The position numbers were made by a program, and so were the translations under genes. From Myroides albus (GTDB taxonomy: Bacteria > Bacteroidota > Bacteroidia > Flavobacteriales > Flavobacteriaceae), in assembly GCF_009711045.1 (NCBI RefSeq), contig NZ_WMJX01000002.1, positions 1 to 64,000 on the forward strand: a stretch of 64,000 nt of DNA, in the 5' to 3' direction. The notes beneath the pieces are model-generated. The model did no database searches and was not told where the DNA came from. It worked only from the letters and a program-made list of their open reading frames with translations. This document shows, one piece after another, positions 44,426 through 53,339 of the stretch (positions are counted from its first letter, which is position 1; every line of letters starts with the position of its first letter).

Positions 44426-44795
44426 TTAATTCTTTGTATGCTTCTGCTGAAAGTAAATCAGCTAATTCAGACTCATTCGTGAATTGAACTTTTATCATCC
44501 ATCCTGCTCCATAAGGATCAGTATTTACTAACTCAGGTTCTGTTTCTAAACCTTCATTAAATTCAATAATCTCACCTGTCAATGGCAAAAACAAATCTGA
44601 AACCGTTTTTACTGCTTCTACAGTTCCAAACACTTCTTCTCTATCTAAGGTTTGGTCAACTGTTTCTACTTCAACGTAAACGATATCTCCTAATTCCTTT
44701 TGTGCGAAATCAGTAATTCCAATTGTAGCAACGTTTCCTTCGATAGCTACCCACTCGTGATCTTTTGTGTACTTTAAATTAGCTGGTATGTTCAT
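44415..44795 (-). CDS. gcvH: Glycine cleavage system H protein
   Basis: 126 residues, normal. The lipoyl-lysine is Lys63 in [19 protein letters not shown] opens the fold at about 9-16. It carries the aminomethyl intermediate between the P, T and L proteins of the glycine cleavage system. None of those genes is in the window. It is the first gene of a two-gene unit with the vanZ-like gene, after a TACATTTG promoter element. Confidence 0.97.
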   Translation of the reverse strand: MNIPANLKYTKDHEWVAIEGNVATIGITDFAQKELGDIVYVEVETVDQTLDREEVFGTVEAVKTVSDLFLPLTGEIIEFNEGLETEPELVNTDPYGAGWMIKVQFTNESELADLLSAEAYKELIGA

Positions 44796-44812
44796 TTTAA
44801 TTTAGTTTTTAG

Positions 44813-44820
44813 CAAATGTA
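44813..44820 (-). promoter_or_regulatory. -7 element of gcvH
   Basis: TACATTTG on the minus strand, 17 bases before the gcvH ATG. A second such box, TATATTTG (45027-45020), lies further up in the same gap. No clear -33 box was seen for either. The rest of the 275-bp gap shows no gene. Confidence 0.55.
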
Positions 44821-45070
44821 TAATATTATTACTATAAAGCCATCCTCACACAAGAAATTTTCAATCTTCTTTCCTTGTTGTTACTATATATGCACGAATA
44901 TAACCTTTTTTGTTAATACAGCAAATCACAATAAAACCTTCATTCTTATTCATTGCACTTTCTCTATTTACTCCATTGTGTTTTCACACCAATTTCACTG
45001 CAAAGAATACGCTATCTCTCAAATATAATTTTTAGCTACCCTAAAGCGAATAAGAACTTATCATAAGCGC

Positions 45071-48000
45071 TTAATTTCCAAAATTGTATCGCATTGTAAA
45101 ACCTGCTCTAATATTAGTAATTGGATACATAGTAGACATGATCGCTTTAGAGAAAGAATGATCATAAAAGAAAATAGCAGTTAAGTTTTTACTCAACATA
45201 TAATCCGCAGTAATTCTCAATGACCACATATCCTGTCCTCCTCCCACTTGTTCACTGTCAAAATCTAAATAACGAACCAAGGTTTCACGCTTACTCAACG
45301 TTAGATCTGCCTTAATATTGATGTCACTTGAAATTCTTCCTCCCATACCATTGTTGGCATACATCGAATTAAAGCCGACATCTTTTATGCGATAACCAAG
45401 ACCTAATACAAAGTCATTTCCATTGGTTTCAGTCAACGAATTATTATCTAAACTCAGTGAAAGCATTCGGTCTTTTCGCACTTCTGCAAGAATGCGTATA
45501 TATGATTTTGTCTCCATATCAAATCTCACCAGTGGATTGAATTGTTCATACAAAGTTGCATTACTTACAACGTACTTAGAAGGTATATTCGCTCCTTCAA
45601 ATTCACTTGGATTATTTTGATATTTGTAATAGTCAAAATTAGATGTATATGACCCCAATGTATATGCTGCTCGATACCCGTGATGAACAGAGAACTTCCT
45701 GAAGTGATTCTTTATAAAACCTAACTTCATAAACCCAGTATAGCGCAGTGTCCAGTTCGGCAATGGAATATCCTTAAAAATACTCGTTGATGAACTACTT
45801 GCACTCTTACCTGTATAGGCTGCATAAAATGATGGAATTAACACAGCTTGGCTGTTTGAGCTATATCCCTTTGGAAAACCTTTTTCATCCAAATTCGCTA
45901 TATTACTAATATCAATACCATTCGCAACAGCTAACTTATTAGCAACTATAATTCGATTGTTTCTCATTTGCTCAAAACTATCAGCATTTGAAAATGCCGT
46001 ACCAATCATCATCGTGGAAATTGTAAAATTCCCATAACTATAAGGTGCTTGCTGCATATAATTTCCATCTTCGACTGCAAATTGCTCTGTGTAATTATCA
46101 GATTTCATTCTATTGGCAGTTATATCAATAACTAAATCTGAAATAGGTCGAAGTGAAGCTGTTATATTTAATGTCTTATTACTTACCTGACTAAAAGGTT
46201 GATTCATATTTGGAAATTCACTCAAATAACCATTCTTTGCAGCCTCATAACGAACATCTGCTTGACTTCCAAAAACAAATCCTAAAGTTGGTTTAGAAGA
46301 ACCAAAGAATCCAACTCCTGGCATAAATCCAGGTAAAGTTGTTCCACTGTTCTCTGCATAGTTAACTTGTATATTCTTAACTGATGTCAAAATATCAGTA
46401 AACACACTAACTGTTTTACCAAATACCCCAGCACCCTTTTCTTCCTTATTGACTTGTTGTACCACTTTTTGGCCAGGTACGATAGCTGCTTTCTTAGCTT
46501 TAGTTGCATTCTTACTCTTACCTGATTTACCTCCTATACCCAAATAACTATAAAGCGTTTCCATGCTAAGAGTAGTATTCAAAGCCTGCGTACGCGCATT
46601 CTGTATTGTATTACCAAGACTATATGTTACTCCTTCAAGCTCCACTTCTGAAAAAGCTTCTGAAGCACGTTGCCAGTTATAACTACCAGTATAAGTATAA
46701 CTTGATCTAATAAACGACAAGAATGGAATCTTATTTAAAGGCAATTCGTAAGTTAAATTGATCTGTTGTGTAAATTGATTTGGCTCGCCAACATTAAAGT
46801 AATCATCCCAAATTGTGTTGCTATTGTCAACTATTCCTGTAGTACTATCATAGTAATTGCGAACCACATTATTACTTCCTCCTATATAAGTCAACCTTAA
46901 AGAGCGAGTTAAATCAAAATTAAATCCATAATTATAATTAAAGAAATAATTTCTTCTATACAATGGATCAAGTCCTATCCCTTCAACATCCAACAATCTA
47001 AACTGCTGACGATTATACTGACGAAGTACATTTGTACTAAAAGAGATATTAGAAGGTATCAAGTTAAAATTGAAATCTTTAATAATCTGCAAGTAAGTAT
47101 TGTTTAAGAAACCAACATTCTTAAAAGGTTCTATCGATTTAGGTTGAAATGAATAAGCATAATCTACAGAAGTTCTAACTTGTTGTTCTAAACTTGATTC
47201 AATTTCATAATCGTGATGCTTAACCTCATTATATGAGTGTGAGAACGTAAGGTTTTCTACATCGTATATACGGGATTTTTTCTCAGGATTTCGCATCTTA
47301 CTAACCCCAATAAAGTTTATACTCTTTCTCTTCGTATAATCCATTGCCCTTTTTTCAATTTCTTCAGCTTCGGCAGAAGATTTTGCATTTGACTTAACCA
47401 AACTAAGCTTTAAGTCTAAGTTATTAGGATCGTACTCTGGAGTTATAAATTCCTCACTAATAGCATAGTTAAAAGGCAAAACAATCCCCCATTTTTTTGG
47501 AAACAAATGTCCGAGATTAACATTTGTCACAATACTATATGACTTGTAATCTTCCTTACTTCTCTGTTGTGGACCTTGTTCGATACCTCCAAAACCAATA
47601 GTTGATCTCATACCAGTAGCTGATACGGTTGCAAAATCTGCAAAATTAGCATCTACAGTTGCAGTTGCCGCCCATCCACCTTTATTGTCCATATCTGATA
47701 AACGAAGCTCATCAAACCAAAATTCACCTTGAATAGAACTATGTGCTCCTTTATTTCTTACCCCTATCATCATCATACGTACCTTAGCAAAATTGGGATT
47801 TCCTTTAATACCAATCAAAACATCATCTCTTTCACCCCCTAATTCAGCTTCAGTTTTATATACGAAAGCAGAATTTAACTGATTGTTTTGACGTGAATCA
47901 GTCATCTTTAGCACTTTAATTTTTGTCAATAAATCAAGTGCTAAATCCAATTCATTCTCTTTTGGCCATATTTGATCAGGTAGTGTTTCTCCAAAATTAG

Positions 48001-51000
48001 TCACCTTTAGTGGGATTTCAATTTGGTAATAGTTGTCAACTAAATCATTACCAATTCGCACGAATGCAACAGCCTCATCATCTTTCAAAACAGCAGTTCC
48101 TCCATTTTCAATTCCCTCTGCGTGTATAAACATTTTTAATCGCTTGTACTGACGCATGTCAACATTGAAGTTTTTATACACAGCCCTTGCATCACCAGGT
48201 GCCAAACCAGCAGTATTACTTTGCAAGTCTTTCGAGTAGATTTTCATTGCTAAAGACTGCTCATTTTGATTAATCAATGTATTGTTCATATACATCTGCT
48301 CTTGGCGAACCCCAGGAGGAATAACGTAAGGAATTGGCTTACGTGAATAATTGTCTTGAATATTTACTGAAGTTACATCAAAAGCAGCCTTTGTACTTTC
48401 CTTTTCTTCTTCATATTCACTTCCTTCTTTATTAAAGTCAGAATAATCTCTATCCGATTTTCTCCAATCAGAACGAATTAAATCTAAACTTCCAAAACGC
48501 AAAGTTATCTGATCTCTGAAGCCAGTAACGAACATACGCATAAAGCGTATTGAACGCATATCTATTTCGAAAGGTGTACTTTGCTCTGAATCCTTATTCT
48601 TTTGTCCTTTACTTTTCTTATTGATACCATCTATATTCTCACCATTGTTATCAATTGGCACCTTAAATTGAATCCAGCGCACTGGTGCTACTGACCCATC
48701 TGCCAACTGCGTAGTAGTTTCCCTAACATCTACAACATATTTATCTTTAACTGTCATATTAGGCTTAATCTCAATTCCATATTGAAAGTAAGCATCAATA
48801 GTATTCATTGTATTATCCCCATCAACATCCTCTGCATCTGGTTGATTATTTCCCGCACGACTTCCACCTGCTGGACTATTTCCTTCCACTCCATTATAAT
48901 CTCTATACCTTTCCAAGATTCCACCTTCTGCATCTAAATAGTGAACAAAATTATCTGCTGCTGGATCAGCTAAATGGGCAAAATCAGGGAACCATATTTT
49001 TTCCTCCTCATCACTTAATCCATCCAAACCAACGTCTTGCATCCTTCTATTATCAGCATTCGTATCAAATGCATAAATCAAAGAAGGTGCTGCTGGTACT
49101 TTCCCCCATGCAGTATTGATTATACTATTTTCACTCAGACTTGAAGTTGGCAATCCATTTTCATATTGCTTATATCCATCTCTAAGAATATCTTCTGAAA
49201 TCAATCCAAAGTTTAACTTCAATTCACCAATATTTCCTTGATTTGCTACGCCATTTGCTCCTCCTACATAAGGATCCATTAACCAAAATTCCAATGCTTC
49301 AATATTAGCCTGCTCAAAATTCGAAGTACTTAAACTTCTCATAATCCCCGCCCAATTCTTCTCTGGTGTATTTGACAAACGAGAAGCTTTAAAGTCTGGA
49401 TTGAAGTTATATATCCCTCTCTCTTTTGGATAATAAGTTAAATCTAGTGTAGTGATAACCCTACTTTCTCCATAAGCAATATCTTTGTTGGGAAACAACT
49501 CCTCACTGTATACACGACGTGTAACATTTGAAGACAAATCATACTCAGTCACACCATTGGGTCTTGATCCAACATAAAAAGCTGGATCAATCGTATACCA
49601 TGATAATTTTGCTCTTCTATAACCATCTTCTAAACGTCCTACTCTTCCCTTGCTATTATTGCCTTCTAAATAGCTTGGTATCCTATTGTCATCGCTATCT
49701 TTAAAATAAAAACCTTTTGGTACACTTGCTAACTTCCACGCATGAGGACTTTTGACGTCAATTGTAGATTGAGTTCCCTCAAAATCATCAACATAAGAAG
49801 TAGCTTCACCATTCATTTGATCCAATTTAGAAGAACCTGGTTGCAAATAAGCAAATTCACCTCTAAATGAAATTCGAGATTCTGCGTCTGTATCTATATT
49901 GGGAAGTTTATTGACTAAACGAGTAAAGAAAGGTACTTCAGTAGAATATTGAGCGTTAAAACCCCATATTGTATTATTCACAGCTTCTTCTCCATAACTT
50001 GATTTATGAGTCATAGGTCGTTCAGACAGACGCAAATAAGTACCTCCTACGATGAAGTCTTTACTAAATTTGTGTTCAACGTTAAATCCGAAAAATCGCT
50101 TTGTCTGTTGACCAAACATAGTGTTATTTTCAACAGAAACATCAATAGGAGTATTAGAGGCTAATAGAGCTTGATCTAAAATCATCACTCGTCCTCTATT
50201 GTAATCAACAGTATAATCAGCACCTTCAATTAAAACTCGTCCACCTGCTTTCACTACAACGGATCCTGGTGCAACGTTAAATGCTCCAATAGGAATTCCC
50301 TCTCCCATTGTACTTGAATACTTACCTTTTAATTGAAACTTATTCTTCTGACTTTGACTGCGGATAGCTGAGGCTTTTGTCCCTGTATATAATTCTCTAA
50401 AGACATACTTCTCTTGATTCTTATTATAAGAAGTCTTGACATCATAATCCGAATTATCAAGAGGTCCACTCTTTAGTTGATTAAATAAATGTTCTCCAAA
50501 AGGCTCTACTGTTGTAAAAATAATACGCCCATTTACAGCATCGATTGTTATACCATCAAATGTATTTCGACCATACTGATTGTAATTACTATTGCCATAG
50601 CCACCGCTATTTCCATAACCTCCATTATTGCCGAAACCACCGTTATTACCAAAGCCACCGTTATTACCAAAGCCTCCATTATTACCAAAACCATTGTTAT
50701 TACCATAACCACCGTTTCCTTGGTTATTGTAACTATTATTTCCCATATTAGCATTGGGATTATTGGGGTCATAGACATTTTGCATACTTCCATTAGCAAG
50801 AAAGTCAAAGAATCCATCTCCTCCTGCTTGTGGGTCATTCGTATAATTCAATCTATCAAGATTAAAAACCTTCAGTAAAGGTGTTTTTTCAACTCCTTCT
50901 GGTAAAGGTTTTCCATCGACAGAACTAATATAATTTAATGGACTTGGGTCTGTATATAAAATATTAAATCTAAATCTATCTTGGGTAATATATGAAGCAT

Positions 51001-52666
51001 TAGGTATTTGATAGATATTCTTCATCATCAAACGCCAAAGTGGAACATTAGTCAGAGTAATACTACTCTTCAACATCTTAACGACTAAATTCTGAGAAAG
51101 AGGTACATTGTCTGTTTCCTCACCAGTATTAGGTGTATTAGGTTGATTAATGTTATTTGAATTACTTTGGTTTCCTGAATCCGTTCCAAACTCACCCACC
51201 TGGTACACTTTGTCCCCAACTGTATACTGAAAAGCAACAGCTAATACTTCATCATTTGACAAACGCTGATTCAAAGAAATATATCCAAGTTGTGGGTGAT
51301 ATGTATACTCAGAGCTGTTTAATTTCCTTGCACTTTCCACTTTGACAAAATCACGTCCTTCTTGCACTTGTGTATTAATACCCGAACTACCTGATGATCC
51401 AAAGCGAATACTACTATCTAAATAATAATTGGATTGACCAATTTTCTTAGGGTCATATAAGTTGTTTGCATTATCTGGATAAGCATTTGCTGCTGAATTA
51501 ACAAAGAAATTAGCATCTTGAGAAGACACATATCGATTATCGCCAAACTTACTCTTACCTTCTCCCAAATCCTGAATTGCGACAAGATTTCTTGCATTGT
51601 TATTAGTTTGTCCTAATCTACTATAACGATTCGTTACCCAAACCTCTACACGAGTAATGCGTATTCTACTGTTGATATAAGGATACTTACTCAAAGCTTG
51701 GTCGTAATTATCTCTAAAGTATTGAGATAAAAAGAAGTGTCTATCCTCATCATAATCAATTGCAAACAACTCAAAATCTTCTAACGTTCCTCCTCCATCA
51801 GCACGGACAGAAGTTGTCTGCGACTTTTGCTCAGAAAAAACTCCAGTAATTGTCGTGCGACCGAATTGCAATTCAGTTTTAACACCAAAAAGACTTTGAG
51901 CTCCCCTGATAAGAGAACCTGTGATTGGCATACTAACATTACCTACTTCTACTTTTCGAACAATATCATCTTCATCAGGTTCAAATGACAATTTCATTAA
52001 ATTCTGAAAGTCAAAAGTAGCTTGTGTATCGTAATTGGCATTAACACTTAATCTTGTACCTACTTTACCTTGCAATCCCATACTAATACGTTGATCAAAA
52101 TCAAACATCATGTTTTTTCGATTGCGAGCAGACATCACGGGGTTGTCTTGCTTAGTAAACCTCACCCCCATATCAAACTCAACAGAACCTGAAGGTCTAA
52201 CATCTATAGTATTGGAACCGAAAATACCGACAAACAGTTTTGAATTCACATAATAACGCGGCAACATATCACGCTGTTCTTCTTCATTCTCTAATCGTCC
52301 GTGCATAGCGTTAAACTTCTGCTGAAAATACTTTCTAATTTCACTTTTCAACACAAGGTCTTCATACTCTTTTCGAGTCAATATAAGAGGTAGATTAACA
52401 TTAAATTCCCCAACAGTTCGCGTAAAATAGTAGCGGTCGTTACTTGGATTATAAGAATACGATTCTCTTATAATATTGGGATCAGGAATAATAAAATTAC
52501 CAAAATCATACTTAGGTTGCAAAGAGTCTACCTCTTGTTCCAACCAACTTAGATCTTCAGTTTCTTCAGGCAATAGTTCTTCTTGTCCAAAACCTGTAAC
52601 AGTTCCAGATACAAATATTAAAAACATTAAAATAATATGTTTTACTAAAAGACTATTCCCCCTCAA
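45071..52666 (-). CDS. sprA: Type IX secretion outer membrane translocon SprA (Sov)
   Basis: 2531 residues, typical of SprA/Sov. Start: an in-frame TAG lies two codons above TTG 52666, and the first ATG (52627) would truncate the signal peptide, so TTG is the likely start. Signal peptide of about 27 residues ends GFGQ. The giant beta barrel contains repeated motifs such as VEVGNVSMPITGSLIRGAQSLFGVK near 241-265 and YVDDFEGTQSTIDV near 953-966. A Gly/Asn-rich repeat lies at about 650-690. SprA is the 36-strand pore that exports proteins with type A or B C-terminal signals, such as the one encoded at 25372-27978. It lies 3 bp after ruvA. Confidence 0.97.
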   Translation of the reverse strand: MRGNSLLVKHIILMFLIFVSGTVTGFGQEELLPEETEDLSWLEQEVDSLQPKYDFGNFIIPDPNIIRESYSYNPSNDRYYFTRTVGEFNVNLPLILTRKEYEDLVLKSEIRKYFQQKFNAMHGRLENEEEQRDMLPRYYVNSKLFVGIFGSNTIDVRPSGSVEFDMGVRFTKQDNPVMSARNRKNMMFDFDQRISMGLQGKVGTRLSVNANYDTQATFDFQNLMKLSFEPDEDDIVRKVEVGNVSMPITGSLIRGAQSLFGVKTELQFGRTTITGVFSEQKSQTTSVRADGGGTLEDFELFAIDYDEDRHFFLSQYFRDNYDQALSKYPYINSRIRITRVEVWVTNRYSRLGQTNNNARNLVAIQDLGEGKSKFGDNRYVSSQDANFFVNSAANAYPDNANNLYDPKKIGQSNYYLDSSIRFGSSGSSGINTQVQEGRDFVKVESARKLNSSEYTYHPQLGYISLNQRLSNDEVLAVAFQYTVGDKVYQVGEFGTDSGNQSNSNNINQPNTPNTGEETDNVPLSQNLVVKMLKSSITLTNVPLWRLMMKNIYQIPNASYITQDRFRFNILYTDPSPLNYISSVDGKPLPEGVEKTPLLKVFNLDRLNYTNDPQAGGDGFFDFLANGSMQNVYDPNNPNANMGNNSYNNQGNGGYGNNNGFGNNGGFGNNGGFGNNGGFGNNGGYGNSGGYGNSNYNQYGRNTFDGITIDAVNGRIIFTTVEPFGEHLFNQLKSGPLDNSDYDVKTSYNKNQEKYVFRELYTGTKASAIRSQSQKNKFQLKGKYSSTMGEGIPIGAFNVAPGSVVVKAGGRVLIEGADYTVDYNRGRVMILDQALLASNTPIDVSVENNTMFGQQTKRFFGFNVEHKFSKDFIVGGTYLRLSERPMTHKSSYGEEAVNNTIWGFNAQYSTEVPFFTRLVNKLPNIDTDAESRISFRGEFAYLQPGSSKLDQMNGEATSYVDDFEGTQSTIDVKSPHAWKLASVPKGFYFKDSDDNRIPSYLEGNNSKGRVGRLEDGYRRAKLSWYTIDPAFYVGSRPNGVTEYDLSSNVTRRVYSEELFPNKDIAYGESRVITTLDLTYYPKERGIYNFNPDFKASRLSNTPEKNWAGIMRSLSTSNFEQANIEALEFWLMDPYVGGANGVANQGNIGELKLNFGLISEDILRDGYKQYENGLPTSSLSENSIINTAWGKVPAAPSLIYAFDTNADNRRMQDVGLDGLSDEEEKIWFPDFAHLADPAADNFVHYLDAEGGILERYRDYNGVEGNSPAGGSRAGNNQPDAEDVDGDNTMNTIDAYFQYGIEIKPNMTVKDKYVVDVRETTTQLADGSVAPVRWIQFKVPIDNNGENIDGINKKSKGQKNKDSEQSTPFEIDMRSIRFMRMFVTGFRDQITLRFGSLDLIRSDWRKSDRDYSDFNKEGSEYEEEKESTKAAFDVTSVNIQDNYSRKPIPYVIPPGVRQEQMYMNNTLINQNEQSLAMKIYSKDLQSNTAGLAPGDARAVYKNFNVDMRQYKRLKMFIHAEGIENGGTAVLKDDEAVAFVRIGNDLVDNYYQIEIPLKVTNFGETLPDQIWPKENELDLALDLLTKIKVLKMTDSRQNNQLNSAFVYKTEAELGGERDDVLIGIKGNPNFAKVRMMMIGVRNKGAHSSIQGEFWFDELRLSDMDNKGGWAATATVDANFADFATVSATGMRSTIGFGGIEQGPQQRSKEDYKSYSIVTNVNLGHLFPKKWGIVLPFNYAISEEFITPEYDPNNLDLKLSLVKSNAKSSAEAEEIEKRAMDYTKRKSINFIGVSKMRNPEKKSRIYDVENLTFSHSYNEVKHHDYEIESSLEQQVRTSVDYAYSFQPKSIEPFKNVGFLNNTYLQIIKDFNFNLIPSNISFSTNVLRQYNRQQFRLLDVEGIGLDPLYRRNYFFNYNYGFNFDLTRSLRLTYIGGSNNVVRNYYDSTTGIVDNSNTIWDDYFNVGEPNQFTQQINLTYELPLNKIPFLSFIRSSYTYTGSYNWQRASEAFSEVELEGVTYSLGNTIQNARTQALNTTLSMETLYSYLGIGGKSGKSKNATKAKKAAIVPGQKVVQQVNKEEKGAGVFGKTVSVFTDILTSVKNIQVNYAENSGTTLPGFMPGVGFFGSSKPTLGFVFGSQADVRYEAAKNGYLSEFPNMNQPFSQVSNKTLNITASLRPISDLVIDITANRMKSDNYTEQFAVEDGNYMQQAPYSYGNFTISTMMIGTAFSNADSFEQMRNNRIIVANKLAVANGIDISNIANLDEKGFPKGYSSNSQAVLIPSFYAAYTGKSASSSSTSIFKDIPLPNWTLRYTGFMKLGFIKNHFRKFSVHHGYRAAYTLGSYTSNFDYYKYQNNPSEFEGANIPSKYVVSNATLYEQFNPLVRFDMETKSYIRILAEVRKDRMLSLSLDNNSLTETNGNDFVLGLGYRIKDVGFNSMYANNGMGGRISSDINIKADLTLSKRETLVRYLDFDSEQVGGGQDMWSLRITADYMLSKNLTAIFFYDHSFSKAIMSTMYPITNIRAGFTMRYNFGN
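50597..50717 (-). repeat. 18-bp imperfect tandem repeats inside sprA (Gly/Asn-rich)
   Basis: About six to seven units coding for NNGGFG or close variants (GNNGGYG, GNSGGYG). It sits in an exported loop region of SprA. The frame is kept, so copy number can vary without loss of function. Confidence 0.85.
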
Positions 52667-52669
52667 GAC

Positions 52670-53251
52670 CTATAAATTTTTTAAAGCTTGTTTTATTATC
52701 ACTTCAACTGTAGCATCAGGATTGGCTTTTACAATCTTGTCTACTACTTTTTCTGCTGATTTGCGAACAAAGCCTAATACCTCTAAAGCAGATAACGCTT
52801 CATCTGCATTTGTATTGTTAATTATAGGCAAAACTTCATCAATATTATATAGTTTTACAACTTTCTCTTGTAAATCTAAAATAACTCTTTGTGCTGTTTT
52901 AGTACCAATACCTTTTACTGATTGTATAGTTTTAGAATCTCCTGAAGCTATCGCTTGTAGTAATTCTTTAGGAGAAATTGAAGATAAGATATTTCTTGCA
53001 GTATTCCCACCAATACCAGATACCGAAATCAAAAGCTTAAATAATTCGCGTTCAATTTTATCGATAAAACCGAATAAAGTATGGGCATCTTCCTTAATTT
53101 GTAGAAAGGTATATAAACGAAGTTTTTCAGATGATCCTATCTGAGAAAAAGTTTGCAGGGAAATATGGATTAAATATCCTACTCCCCCGCAATCTATTAC
53201 TACCTCTGTAGGTGTTTTTTCAACCAATCTTCCTTCAATATGTGCTATCAT
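52670..53251 (-). CDS. ruvA: Holliday junction branch migration protein RuvA
   Basis: 193 residues. OB-fold domain at about 1-62 (MIAHIEGRLVEKTPTEVVIDCGGVGY). Two helix-hairpin-helix motifs follow: LLISVSGIGGNTARNILSS at about 71-89 and SVKGIGTKTAQRVILDL near 109-125. A C-terminal RuvB-contact domain completes it. It holds four-way junctions for the RuvB motor. ruvB is at 56615, separated by maeB and queG. It is co-oriented with sprA, 3 bp apart. Confidence 0.96.
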   Translation of the reverse strand: MIAHIEGRLVEKTPTEVVIDCGGVGYLIHISLQTFSQIGSSEKLRLYTFLQIKEDAHTLFGFIDKIERELFKLLISVSGIGGNTARNILSSISPKELLQAIASGDSKTIQSVKGIGTKTAQRVILDLQEKVVKLYNIDEVLPIINNTNADEALSALEVLGFVRKSAEKVVDKIVKANPDATVEVIIKQALKNL

Positions 53252-53272
53252 TTTTCTTAGTTATTTTAACTT

Positions 53273-53280
53273 CAAAAATA
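53273..53280 (-). promoter_or_regulatory. -7 element upstream of ruvA/sprA
   Basis: TATTTTTG on the minus strand, 21 bases before the ruvA ATG. The -33 region is poor. It would drive both ruvA and sprA. Confidence 0.5.
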
Positions 53281-53339
53281 GTAATTAAATAAGCTAATTA
53301 CTAATAGAAAAAATGATAGAAATTCAGAAGATTAATTTA

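Noticed and set aside
44816-45028. 70-codon plus-strand ORF between gcvH and sprA
   Set aside because: Composition is unlike a real protein here (many Cys, His, Ile and Phe), it begins inside the gcvH promoter element, and it has no recognisable signal or family.
48808-49119. Antisense ORFs inside sprA, including those across the Gly/Asn repeat (50489-50878)
   Set aside because: They are shadows of the sprA frame; repeat DNA and low-complexity codons keep the opposite strand open.
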